12,683 nucleotides of DNA, taken from a bacterium. Lineage in GTDB: Bacteria; Desulfobacterota; Deferrisomatia; Deferrisomatales; BM512. The first letter of the stretch is position 1, and each line of letters opens with the position of its first letter. Both the position numbers and the translations under genes were made by a program. Where the stretch lies: assembly GCA_009724975.1 (NCBI GenBank), contig SRXB01000031.1, positions 1 through 12,683 on the forward strand. Direction: 5' to 3'. Shown in pieces: positions 5,371 through 12,683 of the stretch. Below the pieces are notes generated by a model, which did not search any database, was not told the origin of the DNA, and saw only the letters and a program-made list of their open reading frames with translations.

Positions 5371-7533
5371 GTGGCAAAAACCATCAGAATAATCGCCCTG
5401 GCGGCAATCGCGGCCCTTCTCTGCGCATCGGCTTTCGCCGCCCCGCCCCAAGCCAAGCCGCCCCAGGCGGACAAGGTCACGATGAACTTCAAGGACGCCG
5501 ACATCGAAACGGTGGTCCAGTTCATCTCCAAGCTGACCGGCAAAAATTTCATCCTCGACGACGCCGCCACCGGCAAAAAAGTGACGGTCATAAGCCCCAC
5601 CGAGCTCAACCACGAGGAGGCCTACGAAGTCTTCCAGGCGATTTTGAGCGTCAAGGACCTAACGATAGTCCCGGCGGGGTCTATCTACAAAATCATGCCC
5701 TCCCAGAAAGCCAAGGCGGCAAGCATAGAGACCGTCGGAGAAACCTCCCCGCCCGGCGACCGCTTCGTAACACAGCTGATCACCCTAAAAAACATCGGCG
5801 CGGCGCGTGCCTCCGACATAATCAACCAGCTCCGCTCGCCCAACTCGTCGCTGGTGGTCTATGAGCCTACAAACCTCCTTATCCTCACCGAGTCTTACTC
5901 GAACATCGAGCGCATGATGGGGATTATAAGCGCCATAGACGTAGAGGGCGGCGGCTCCACGATGGAGATTATAAAGGTCCGCTACGCCTCGGTGGACGCG
6001 GTATCGAAGATACTCACCCAGGCTGTCACCGACAAAAGCGGCAAGGGCAAGAGGCTGACCCCCGCGGCCAGCGCGCCTAAAGCGCCCCCTTCGGCGCAGG
6101 GCGGCGCCCCCTCGGGCCCTGCCTCTCCCTCGGGCGTTCAATCCTCCGGGGACGACGCCCCGAAGATAATCTCCGACCCGCGCACAAACTCCCTGATAGT
6201 GATAGCCGACGTCGAATCCATTGCCTTCATAAAAGAACTCCTCGCCGCGCTCGACGTGGAAACCCCTAGCGGCCAGGGCAACATAACGGTGCTCCACCTC
6301 AAATACGCGGAAGCTGAAACCCTGGCGTCGGTCCTCACCTCCATATCCTCGAAGACGACCAGCGCCTCCAAGACATCCATCCCCAAATCGGGCCAGCCAG
6401 AAAACCTGGCGGCGACCGCCCAGCCGACCATCACCTCGGCGAAAGCCGCCGAAGTCTCCGCCAAATTCGAGGAGCCGGTCTACGTGATGCCCGACAAGGC
6501 GACAAACTCCCTCATCATCGTCGCCTCCCAGCAGGACTTCGCAACACTCAAAAGGGTAATCGACCAGCTTGACGTGCGCCTGCCGCAGGTGCTTGTCGAA
6601 GCCCTCATAATGGAGATGAGCTATTCGCGGGCTCTTGAGCTCGGCGTAGAATGGCGCTCCACCGCCAACATAGCCAGCGGCAACAAAATGGTCGCCGGCG
6701 GCTCAAACTTCGGCGGCATCTCAAGCCTCTCCTCGCTTGCTTCAAACCCCCTCTCGGGCCCCTCCGGCCTCTTTCTGGCGGCGATAGACGGCACTGTAGA
6801 GGTCGGGGGAGTAACCTTCCCCAATGTCGGCGCGCTCCTTCGGGCTCTCCAGACCAAGGGCGACGTGAACGTGATCTCAAGCCCCAACATCCTTACGGTG
6901 GACAACAGCGAGGCAAAAATCGCCGTCACCAACAAAATCCCCTTCCAGACAAGCGAAAAATACGACAACAACGGAAATCCCATATACACCTACGAATACC
7001 GCGACGTCGGACTGACCTTGAGCTTCACCCCCCAGATAAACGACGAGGACTACATAAAGCTCAAGCTCTCTCAAGAGACCAGCAACGTCATATCGACAAC
7101 CTCCGGCACCAATTCCAACGCGCCGACGACATCGAACCGCACCGTCTCCACGACGATAATGGTAAAAAACAACGCCACCGTGGCAATAGGCGGCATATTG
7201 CAGGACAACAGCCAGATAACCACCAGCTCGGTGCCCTGCCTCGGCGACATCCCGCTACTGGGCGCGCTATTTAGAAGCAACAAAAACACCAAGGACAAGA
7301 CAAACCTCATGATCTTCCTAACTCCCCGCATCATCAGGGAAAACGAAGACCTCGAAATACAGTCGCGCCGCAAGGCCCAGGAATACCGCAACTTCGCAAG
7401 CGACAAGAAATCCGACGACTCCGACATCCTTGGCCACACCTTCGACCTCTTCGACGACACTCTCGACCCCAACCTCAAGAAACTTGACGAGGCCACAGGC
7501 GAAAAACCCGCCGAAAGCCAGGAGGCCAAATAG
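5371..7533 (+). CDS. gspD: Type II secretion system secretin GspD
   Basis: This 720-residue outer-membrane secretin forms the channel of the T2SS. It has a signal peptide (1-23, ending ASAFA), N0 domain (about 34-110), N1 (about 131-193), N2 (about 197-300), N3 (about 303-405) and the secretin barrel domain (about 407-655). The barrel holds the hallmark VPCLGDIPLLGALFRS (621-636) and TNLMIFLTPRII (644-655). N2 carries an Ala/Pro/Ser-rich insert (about 222-262) and N3 a Ser/Thr/Ala-rich insert (about 328-366), both where secretins have flexible loops. A C-terminal charged tail (656-720) corresponds in position to the S-domain that binds a pilotin in some relatives; no pilotin gene is in view. 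Start is GTG at 5371 with a good ribosome site. The stop is directly followed by gspE. Confidence 0.97.
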   Translation: MAKTIRIIALAAIAALLCASAFAAPPQAKPPQADKVTMNFKDADIETVVQFISKLTGKNFILDDAATGKKVTVISPTELNHEEAYEVFQAILSVKDLTIVPAGSIYKIMPSQKAKAASIETVGETSPPGDRFVTQLITLKNIGAARASDIINQLRSPNSSLVVYEPTNLLILTESYSNIERMMGIISAIDVEGGGSTMEIIKVRYASVDAVSKILTQAVTDKSGKGKRLTPAASAPKAPPSAQGGAPSGPASPSGVQSSGDDAPKIISDPRTNSLIVIADVESIAFIKELLAALDVETPSGQGNITVLHLKYAEAETLASVLTSISSKTTSASKTSIPKSGQPENLAATAQPTITSAKAAEVSAKFEEPVYVMPDKATNSLIIVASQQDFATLKRVIDQLDVRLPQVLVEALIMEMSYSRALELGVEWRSTANIASGNKMVAGGSNFGGISSLSSLASNPLSGPSGLFLAAIDGTVEVGGVTFPNVGALLRALQTKGDVNVISSPNILTVDNSEAKIAVTNKIPFQTSEKYDNNGNPIYTYEYRDVGLTLSFTPQINDEDYIKLKLSQETSNVISTTSGTNSNAPTTSNRTVSTTIMVKNNATVAIGGILQDNSQITTSSVPCLGDIPLLGALFRSNKNTKDKTNLMIFLTPRIIRENEDLEIQSRRKAQEYRNFASDKKSDDSDILGHTFDLFDDTLDPNLKKLDEATGEKPAESQEAK

Positions 7534-9225
7534 GTGGCAAGGGGAATCGAAGAGATTCTTGTGCAAAGGGGGCTATCCTCTGAAGCGGCCCTCGCGGCGC
7601 TGGCCAAAAAGCGCTCGACGGGCATTGCGCTCTCGCAGGCGCTTTTGGAGGCTGGACTGACACAGAGGGCGGCCCTTGAAATTGAAGCGGAAGCTTTCGG
7701 CCTGCCCTTTTTGCCCACCATCGACCCCGTCTCCATTCCCCCCGCCCTAGCATCGGGAATCCCGATCGGGTTCGCGAAGAAAAACAAACTGGTTCCGGTG
7801 GCCGAAACCGACGGCGCGGTCATAATCGCGCTCTCCCAAAGCGAAGCCCTGGCGGCCCTGCCCGACCTTCGCGTCCTTACTGGCCGCCCCGTGCTCGCCT
7901 GCCTCGCTCCCGAAGAGGAGATAATCCACGCGATAAACCGCATCTTCGACATGGGCCCGGAAAACGCCGAAGACCTCATCGAAGGGATAAGCGAGGAGAG
8001 CCTCGACAAGCTTGCCCACGAATTCGACGAGCCCAAGGACCTATTGGAGGCCGACGACGAGGCCCCCGTAATACGCTTGATAAACGGCATCCTCTTCCAG
8101 GCGGTGAAAGACCGCGCCAGCGACATCCACATCGAGCCCTTCGACCGAGAACTCGCCGTGCGCTACCGCATAGACGGCCTGCTTTACAAGGTCCTCTCCC
8201 CGCCCAAGGCGCTCCACGCCTCGATGGTGAGCAGAGTCAAGATAATGGCCTCCCTGGACATCGCCGAAAAGCGCCTCCCCCAGGACGGGCGCATAAGGAT
8301 AAAAATCGCGGGCAAAGAGATAGACATACGCGTATCCGTCCTTCCCACAGCCTTCGGCGAACGCGTGGTGATGCGCCTTCTTGACAAGACCGCCGTGGTC
8401 CTGCGCCTTGAGGACATAGGGCTTGGCGGCCAGCGGCTGGAGTCCTTCAAAAACCTCATCGAAAAACCCAACGGGATACTGCTTGTCACCGGCCCCACCG
8501 GCTCGGGCAAAACAACCACCCTCTACAGCGCGCTTTCGCGGATAAACTCCGAAGACATAAACATCATAACCGTCGAAGACCCCATCGAATACCAGATACG
8601 CGGCATCGGGCAGATACAGGTCAACCCCAAAATACAGCTCACCTTCGCGGCGGGCCTTCGCTCTATACTGCGCCAGGACCCCGACGTGATAATGGTGGGC
8701 GAAATACGCGACGGGGAAACCGCCGAGATAGCCATACAGGCCTCTCTCACGGGCCACCTCGTCTTCTCCACACTCCACACCAACGACGCCGCCTCCGCCG
8801 TGACCCGCCTTATAGAGATGGGGATAGAGCCCTTCCTCGTCTCCTCGTCGATACACGCGATTTTGGCCCAGCGACTGGTGCGCATCCTCTGCCCCGACTG
8901 CAAAACTCCCTACCGCCCCGACGACGCCGAACTCGGCCAGCTGGGACTCAAGAGAGAAGGGCTTGAAGGGGGCGTCCTATACAGGGCGGCGGGCTGCGAC
9001 GGCTGCAAAAACACCGGCTACCGAGGCAGGACCGGCATCTACGAACTTCTGGCCATCACCGATAATATCCGCGCCGAGGTGATGAAGGGCTCGGACGCCG
9101 CCACAATCAAAAAGGCCGCTGTAGCCAAAGGCATGCTGACCCTCCGCGAGGACGGCGCTAACAAGGCCCTGCGGGGCGTGACAAGCGCGGAAGAGGTAAT
9201 ACGCGTGACGCAGGAAGAGGGCTAG
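7534..9225 (+). CDS. gspE: Type II secretion system ATPase GspE
   Basis: This 563-residue cytoplasmic hexameric ATPase powers pseudopilus assembly. The N-terminal domain (about 1-140, MshEN/T2SSE_N type) would bind GspL. The catalytic part has Walker A GPTGSGKTTT (320-329), the Asp box around VEDPIEY (347-353), Walker B DPDVIMVGE with Glu390 (382-390), a His box region (GHLVFSTLHTNDAASAV), and the tetracysteine zinc motif CPDC (453-456) plus CDGC (488-491), which marks GspE/PilB-type rather than retraction ATPases. All catalytic motifs are intact. The start GTG immediately follows the gspD TAG; AGGAGG at 7520-7525 is 8 bases upstream and fixes the start. In this operon GspE is preferred over PilB because gspC, gspD and the pseudopilins flank it. 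Confidence 0.97.
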   Translation: MARGIEEILVQRGLSSEAALAALAKKRSTGIALSQALLEAGLTQRAALEIEAEAFGLPFLPTIDPVSIPPALASGIPIGFAKKNKLVPVAETDGAVIIALSQSEALAALPDLRVLTGRPVLACLAPEEEIIHAINRIFDMGPENAEDLIEGISEESLDKLAHEFDEPKDLLEADDEAPVIRLINGILFQAVKDRASDIHIEPFDRELAVRYRIDGLLYKVLSPPKALHASMVSRVKIMASLDIAEKRLPQDGRIRIKIAGKEIDIRVSVLPTAFGERVVMRLLDKTAVVLRLEDIGLGGQRLESFKNLIEKPNGILLVTGPTGSGKTTTLYSALSRINSEDINIITVEDPIEYQIRGIGQIQVNPKIQLTFAAGLRSILRQDPDVIMVGEIRDGETAEIAIQASLTGHLVFSTLHTNDAASAVTRLIEMGIEPFLVSSSIHAILAQRLVRILCPDCKTPYRPDDAELGQLGLKREGLEGGVLYRAAGCDGCKNTGYRGRTGIYELLAITDNIRAEVMKGSDAATIKKAAVAKGMLTLREDGANKALRGVTSAEEVIRVTQEEG

Positions 9226-9228
9226 GAA

Positions 9229-10449
9229 TTGGCCGTCTACGAATATGAGGGGATAGACGGCAAGGGCCGCGAAATCTCCGGCATAATCGAGGCCGACAGC
9301 CCAAGGGCCGCGAGAGTCAGGCTAAAGGGCGAAGGAACTTTCGCAACCGCCCTCTACCTCTCCTCCGCCGCAGGCAACGCCGCCGAAGAAAAATTCCCCC
9401 TCCTCTCGGGGCGCTCCATCTCCCAATCCGACCTCGCCCTCATCACGCGGCAGATATCCACACTCCTCGAAGCGGGGCTGCCCCTGGTGGACGCGCTCCA
9501 GTCTATAATAGAACAGCTTGAAAACGCCCACTCCAGAAGGGTCCTCTCTCAGATTCGCCAGAAGGTGAACGAGGGGCGCTCCCTTTACGACTCCCTAAGC
9601 GAACACCCTAGAATCTTCAGCGATTTTTACCGCAACATGGTCCGCTCGGGCGAGGCCAGCGGCACTCTGGGCTCGGTCCTTGGTCGCCTGGCGGACTTCA
9701 TGGAGGGCCAGGTGGCCCTGCGCCGCAAGATTCAGGCGGCGATGATCTACCCGATACTCATGACCTGCCTTGGAACCGCCATTCTCATCTACCTCCTTGG
9801 CTCGGTGGTGCCGCAAGTCACCGGAGTCTTCGAAGACCTGGGGCGCGCGAAACCCCTGCCGACCAGAATGCTTCTGGCCATGAGCGCCGCGGTGCGCCAG
9901 TGGTGGATAGCCGGTGCGCTGGCGATGGTTGTTTCGATAATAATCTTCCGCTCGTGGTCAAAATCCGAGGCGGGAAAACGCGCCCTTCACGCCCTTCTCC
10001 TTAAAATCCCGCGCATCGGCCCATTCATAAGGCTCACCGCCATGGCCCGCTTCGCCAAAACCCTCGGCACCCTCACGCAAGGCGGCGTAAAGCTCCTTGC
10101 CGCCCTTGAAATAGCCAAACCCGTAATGGGGAACGTGGTTCTTGAAGAAGCCGTCGCCTCAATCGCCATCGACATACGGGAAGGCAAAAGCCTTAGGGCC
10201 GCCATGCAGGCCACAGGGCAATTCCCCTCGGAGATGCGGCAGATGGTTTCGGTGGGCGAGGAAAGCGGCGCACTCGACGCGATGCTTTTGAAGGTCGCCG
10301 ACAACTACGAGAGCCGCATAGAGTCCACCGTGGCTTCCTTGACAGCCCTAATTGAACCACTTATGATTCTTTTGATGGGCGTGGCCGTAGGTTTCGTCGT
10401 CCTGGCGATTCTCCTGCCCATCTTCGACCTGACTGAAGCGCTTGGATGA
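9229..10449 (+). CDS. gspF: Type II secretion system inner-membrane platform protein GspF
   Basis: This 406-residue polytopic protein is the platform on which GspE acts to push pseudopilins. It shows the two T2SSF repeats (about 64-190 and 270-395). Each begins with the typical RQISTLLEAGLPLVDAL or RFAKTLGTLTQGGVKLLAAL pattern and contains the SGEASG / VGEESGALD motifs. Membrane helices lie at about 171-193, 222-241 and 373-398. The opening MAVYEYEGIDGKGREISGII is characteristic of the family. The start is TTG at 9229, three bases after the gspE stop, with an AGGAAGAGG ribosome site at the gspE end. Its stop overlaps the gspG ATG (ATGA). Length is standard. Confidence 0.96.
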   Translation: MAVYEYEGIDGKGREISGIIEADSPRAARVRLKGEGTFATALYLSSAAGNAAEEKFPLLSGRSISQSDLALITRQISTLLEAGLPLVDALQSIIEQLENAHSRRVLSQIRQKVNEGRSLYDSLSEHPRIFSDFYRNMVRSGEASGTLGSVLGRLADFMEGQVALRRKIQAAMIYPILMTCLGTAILIYLLGSVVPQVTGVFEDLGRAKPLPTRMLLAMSAAVRQWWIAGALAMVVSIIIFRSWSKSEAGKRALHALLLKIPRIGPFIRLTAMARFAKTLGTLTQGGVKLLAALEIAKPVMGNVVLEEAVASIAIDIREGKSLRAAMQATGQFPSEMRQMVSVGEESGALDAMLLKVADNYESRIESTVASLTALIEPLMILLMGVAVGFVVLAILLPIFDLTEALG

Positions 10450-10907
10450 AAATGAAAACCATAAAAAAAGCGGGCCGCGCCTCCAACGCCGGCTTTACCC
10501 TCGTCGAACTTCTGGTGGTCATCACCGTCCTTGGCATTCTGGCCGCCATAGTCCTCCCCAAATTCACCGGACAAACCGCAGCCGCCAAAACAAAAGCCGC
10601 AAAGATACAAATCCGCTCCCTTGAAGACGCTTTGAACCAGTTCGAGGTGGAAAACGGCTTTTACCCCGCCACCGAACAGGGCCTTGAGGCCCTTGTCTCC
10701 AAACCCTCGACGGGCAAGGAGGCTAAAAACTGGCGCGAAGGTGGTTATCTGCAAAAATCCACGGTCCCCAAAGACCCCTGGGACAACAAATACATCTACC
10801 TCTCCCCCGGAAGCCACGGCGCATTCGACATAACCAGCTACGGAGCCGACGGAATGCCGGGCGGCGAAGGCGAAAACGCCGACATAAACAGCTGGGACGA
10901 GAAGTGA
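10446..10907 (+). CDS. gspG: Major pseudopilin GspG
   Basis: This 153-residue prepilin is the main subunit of the T2SS pseudopilus. The leader of 16 residues ends in Gly, and cleavage before Phe17 gives mature FTLVELLVVITVLGILAAIV with Glu at +5, needed for methylation and assembly. The C-terminal half has the family pattern NGFYPATEQGLEALV, a WREGGYL segment, VPKDPWDNKYIYLSPG, and the Asp/Gly-rich end (GADGMPGGEGENADI) that in known GspG proteins binds calcium. The start ATG 10446 overlaps the gspF stop; a second in-frame ATG at 10452 would shorten the leader by two residues. Presence of gspG just after gspF is the usual T2SS order. The protein looks complete and functional. Confidence 0.97.
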   Translation: MKMKTIKKAGRASNAGFTLVELLVVITVLGILAAIVLPKFTGQTAAAKTKAAKIQIRSLEDALNQFEVENGFYPATEQGLEALVSKPSTGKEAKNWREGGYLQKSTVPKDPWDNKYIYLSPGSHGAFDITSYGADGMPGGEGENADINSWDEK

Positions 10908-11427
10908 TGAAAAATCGGCGGGGCGGGTTCACCCTTATCGAGCTCGTCCTCGTCCTGACGATACTCTCGCTGGCTTTCGCCGTGGCCCTGCCAAGGCTTC
11001 CCGACTTCACCGGCGCCAAAAAGCGCGAGGCGCTGCGCAAACTCGCCTACTCGGCTCAATCCCTCCACGAATACGCCTCCTTCAAAAAAAAAGCCTAGCG
11101 CTCGTCTACGATCTTGAGGCCCGCAAATACTGGGCAGGCGAGATGGACGACGAAAAGCGCGAATACGTGCCCTCGGCGGAGCTTCCGGTCAAAGAAACAG
11201 CCCTTCCTGAGGATATGCGCTTTCTGGAAATTGAAACCCCCGCCGACAAGAGCGCCGACGACCAAAAGCCCATGACACTCTTCGTCCCCCAGGGATATTC
11301 TACCCCGACCTGGATACACATAGGGGTCGGCGACGAAAAAGAGGAATACACCCTCATCGTAAACCCCCTTACCGGCAGAACGGAGATCAAAGATGGCCGC
11401 GAAGCGATGCCGCGAAAAGGGATTTAG
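10907..11427 (+). CDS. gspH: Minor pseudopilin GspH, reading frame split by a -1 shift at an A9 run
   Basis: The 5' frame starts at ATG 10907 (overlapping the gspG stop as TGATG) and encodes a prepilin leader MKNRRGG, then FTLIELVLVLTILSLAFAVA with Glu at +5. It stops early at TAG 11096-11098 after 63 residues. The overlapping -1 frame continues without a stop from the A-run at 11084-11092 to 11427, encoding SLALVYDLEARKYWAGE, which resembles the beta-strand region that follows the helix in GspH pseudopilins. Joining the frames at the A-run gives 173 residues, a normal GspH size. GspH caps the pseudopilus tip with I, J and K. Three explanations remain: a sequencing or assembly error in the homopolymer, a true mutation, or programmed slippage. 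The 3' half keeps coding character. Its end overlaps gspI by 35 bases. Confidence 0.8.
11084..11092 (+). other. A9 homopolymer at the gspH frame break (possible slippage site)
   Basis: Nine consecutive A's occupy three in-frame AAA codons after a TTC codon, followed by GCC and then the stop TAG four bases after the run. A polymerase insertion of one A, or a -1 ribosomal slip on A-AAA-AAA, moves translation to the open downstream frame. No Shine-Dalgarno-like stimulator is seen just upstream and only a weak stem downstream, so transcriptional slippage or a sequence error fits better than ribosomal frameshifting. Confidence 0.6.
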
Positions 11428-11836
11428 CTTCGTAGAGCTCGTGGTGGCGCTGGCGGTGGTTGCGGCCTCCTTCGGCGTCCTCATCGCGGCCCACACCGCG
11501 GCGGCGAGGCAGGAGGCGCACGCAAGAAGCCTCTTCACCGCCTCGGCCCTCATGCGCCAGCTCCTTACTCAGGCAGAGATCGACGGCTACCCTCAAAACG
11601 GCGACTCCTCGGGGGATTTCGGCGACGACTACCCCGGCTTTAGCTGGTCGCGCAAGATAACCGACGCCGACCTCTCGGGTATGGTGAAGGGCGCGCTGGA
11701 GAAATTCGGGGTGGACCCCGCGCTGATTCCCGTTTCAATGGGCGGGGTGCGGCAGGTGGAGCTTGAGGTCAAGTGGCTGGAAAACGAAAAGCCCGTCAAG
11801 GTCGCCATGACCTACTACGCGGTGGCCCAGCAATGA
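11393..11836 (+). CDS. gspI: Minor pseudopilin GspI
   Basis: This 147-residue prepilin belongs to the pseudopilus tip complex. A basic leader of 10 residues (MAAKRCREKG) is followed by mature FSFVELVVALAVVAASFGVL with Glu at +5. Soluble-domain features are a short helix and the C-terminal QVELEVKWLENEKPVKVAMT, typical of GspI beta-strands. The start ATG 11393 lies inside the 3' end of gspH (35-base overlap); no later start would keep the leader, so the overlap is real. The stop overlaps the gspJ start (ATGA). Assigned to I from its place between H and J, its length, and the C-terminal strand pattern. Confidence 0.9.
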   Translation: MAAKRCREKGFSFVELVVALAVVAASFGVLIAAHTAAARQEAHARSLFTASALMRQLLTQAEIDGYPQNGDSSGDFGDDYPGFSWSRKITDADLSGMVKGALEKFGVDPALIPVSMGGVRQVELEVKWLENEKPVKVAMTYYAVAQQ

Positions 11837-12489
11837 GAAGAAAGGGCTTTACCCTCCTGGAAGTTATGGTGGGGCTCGCCATCCTCGCCATCTTCGTCAC
11901 CCTCGTGCAGGGAGTCTACACCGGCGCGGCAAAAAACAAGCGGGCCAGTGAAGAAGCGACGGGGGCGGCGCACGGGTCCTCGGCTATACTTGGCAAAATG
12001 GCCGACGAACTCTCCATGGCTTTCCAGAGCTCCTCCCGAAAGGGGCAGACGATATTGCTCGCCGCCACCGACATGGAAAACAACTCCAAGGTCGAGTTCA
12101 CCACCATGACCCCGCGCATAGAAAACCTCTCGACGGGCGGCGAAACGCGCCTGCGCTACGAGGTGCGGCCCGATCCCGAGACGGAAGGGGCGGTGAAGCT
12201 GGTGAGGATAGAGATGGCCGACCCCTTCGGCGATATGGACCGCGACGGCGTGGAGCTGACGATGCTGGGCGGCATCAAGCGCTTCACCTTCTCCTGCTAC
12301 AACGGCTCGGAATGGGTCTCAATGTGGGATGGCGGGTACGATCTGGAAAATCCGGTCTTGCCGCTGGCGGCCAAACTGACGATAGAGTGGGCCGACAAAT
12401 TCAAAAACAAAAAGATAATCTCCACGGCCACCCCCATCTGGGCGGCGGCGGGCATAAACGCCAAAGTAAAGCCGGAGGAGGGCCAATGA
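11833..12489 (+). CDS. gspJ: Minor pseudopilin GspJ
   Basis: This 218-residue pseudopilin has a very short leader (MRRKG) and mature N-terminus FTLLEVMVGLAILAIFVTLV with Glu at +5. The downstream GKMADELSMAFQSS is typical of GspJ, as is the larger size compared with G, H and I. The C-terminal part holds beta-strand segments such as LRYEVRPDPE and IKRFTFSCYNGSEW. The ATG at 11833 overlaps the gspI stop. An upstream in-frame start at 11773 is rejected because it would put some 20 residues before the prepilin leader. GspJ joins GspI and GspK at the pseudopilus tip. The stop overlaps gspK. Confidence 0.92.
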   Translation: MRRKGFTLLEVMVGLAILAIFVTLVQGVYTGAAKNKRASEEATGAAHGSSAILGKMADELSMAFQSSSRKGQTILLAATDMENNSKVEFTTMTPRIENLSTGGETRLRYEVRPDPETEGAVKLVRIEMADPFGDMDRDGVELTMLGGIKRFTFSCYNGSEWVSMWDGGYDLENPVLPLAAKLTIEWADKFKNKKIISTATPIWAAAGINAKVKPEEGQ

Positions 12490-12683
12490 AGCGCGAAAAG
12501 GGCGCGGCGCTCCTCCTGGCGATAGCGGTAATCGCCTTCCTCTCGCTTGCGGTGGTGGAATTCCAGCGAGAGGCGCGGGTTGAGCTCAACTACGCCTCCA
12601 ACACCCTCTTCGCCCTTGAGGCCGAGGGGCTGGTGCGCTCGGGGGCGGCGGCGGGCATAGCGATATTGCAATCGGATGAGGGA
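12486..12683 (+). CDS. gspK: Pseudopilin GspK, partial, cut by right edge
   Basis: An ATG at 12486 overlapping the gspJ stop (ATGA) opens a frame that is still open at the window end, with 66 residues visible. A leader MKREKG precedes AALLLAIAVIAFLSLAVVEF. The Glu normally at +5 of pseudopilins is Leu here, which is the known peculiarity of GspK, the largest minor pseudopilin at the pseudopilus tip. The next stretch (REARVELNYASNTLFALEAEGLVRSG) matches the start of the GspK helix, where the segment after the membrane part reads like NYASNTLFALEAEGLVRSG. Its expected large soluble domain lies outside the window. Confidence 0.9.
   Translation, partial: MKREKGAALLLAIAVIAFLSLAVVEFQREARVELNYASNTLFALEAEGLVRSGAAAGIAILQSDEG

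Noticed and set aside
7071..8132. 353-codon open frame on the minus strand across the gspD-gspE junction
   Set aside because: It is antisense to strong gspD and gspE coding sequence, its Ser/Arg-rich composition is a shadow of their codons, and it has no recognisable domain.
8041..8856. 271-codon open frame on the minus strand inside gspE
   Set aside because: It lies wholly opposite the GspE catalytic motifs; the Gly/Tyr/Val-rich product is typical of an antisense shadow in GC-rich DNA.
11084..11150. Classic ribosomal -1 frameshift cassette (dnaX type)
   Set aside because: The slippery A's are present but I see no upstream Shine-Dalgarno-like stimulator and only a 4-bp downstream stem, so this specific mechanism is not supported, though slippage in general is not excluded.
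11143..11427. Independent 94-residue gene starting at ATG 11143
   Set aside because: The same frame is open back to the A9 run and encodes GspH-like residues before that ATG, so it is better explained as the 3' half of gspH.

Overview
The window is GC-rich chromosomal DNA from a Gram-negative bacterium. It carries the rod-shape (mre) cluster on the minus strand and a type II secretion (T2SS) operon on the plus strand. MreB, the mreB-mreC-mreD-mrdA order, the gspC-to-gspK order and heavy use of ATA (Ile) and of GTG/TTG starts suggest a deltaproteobacterial (Desulfobacterota/Desulfuromonadia-like) lineage. That assignment is inference from general resemblance, not a database result.

Layout. 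Positions 1-3366 (minus strand) read mreB > mreC > mreD > mrdA (PBP2). The last three genes are translationally coupled by 4-nt overlaps, and PBP2 runs off the left edge a few residues before its expected active-site serine. A good sigma70-type promoter (TTGGAT, 17 bp, TAGAAT) lies at 3445-3473, and GC-rich stem-loops sit in the mreB leader and between mreB and mreC. Positions 3551-3997 (minus) encode a PaaI-type hotdog thioesterase. Positions 3998-4103 are a divergent intergenic region. Positions 4104-4265 (plus) hold a 53-residue four-cysteine protein that I cannot name.

Positions 4352-12683 (plus) are the T2SS operon gspC-D-E-F-G-H-I-J-K. It encodes the inner-membrane clamp protein GspC, the secretin GspD, the ATPase GspE, the platform GspF, the major pseudopilin GspG and the minor pseudopilins GspH, I, J and K. 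GspK is cut by the right edge. From gspD onward the genes abut or overlap, so they are probably one transcript. gspL, gspM and the prepilin peptidase are not in view.

The genes form two envelope machines. MreBCD and PBP2 direct lateral peptidoglycan synthesis. The T2SS carries folded proteins from periplasm to exterior. Most of the content is conventional. The points worth a second look are: gspH is split by a frameshift exactly at a run of nine A's, where a one-base slip would restore a 173-residue protein; a 12-bp inverted repeat lies just before gspC; and there is the small Cys protein. I did not find a wholly novel system. No RNA genes, mobile elements or CRISPR arrays were recognised.
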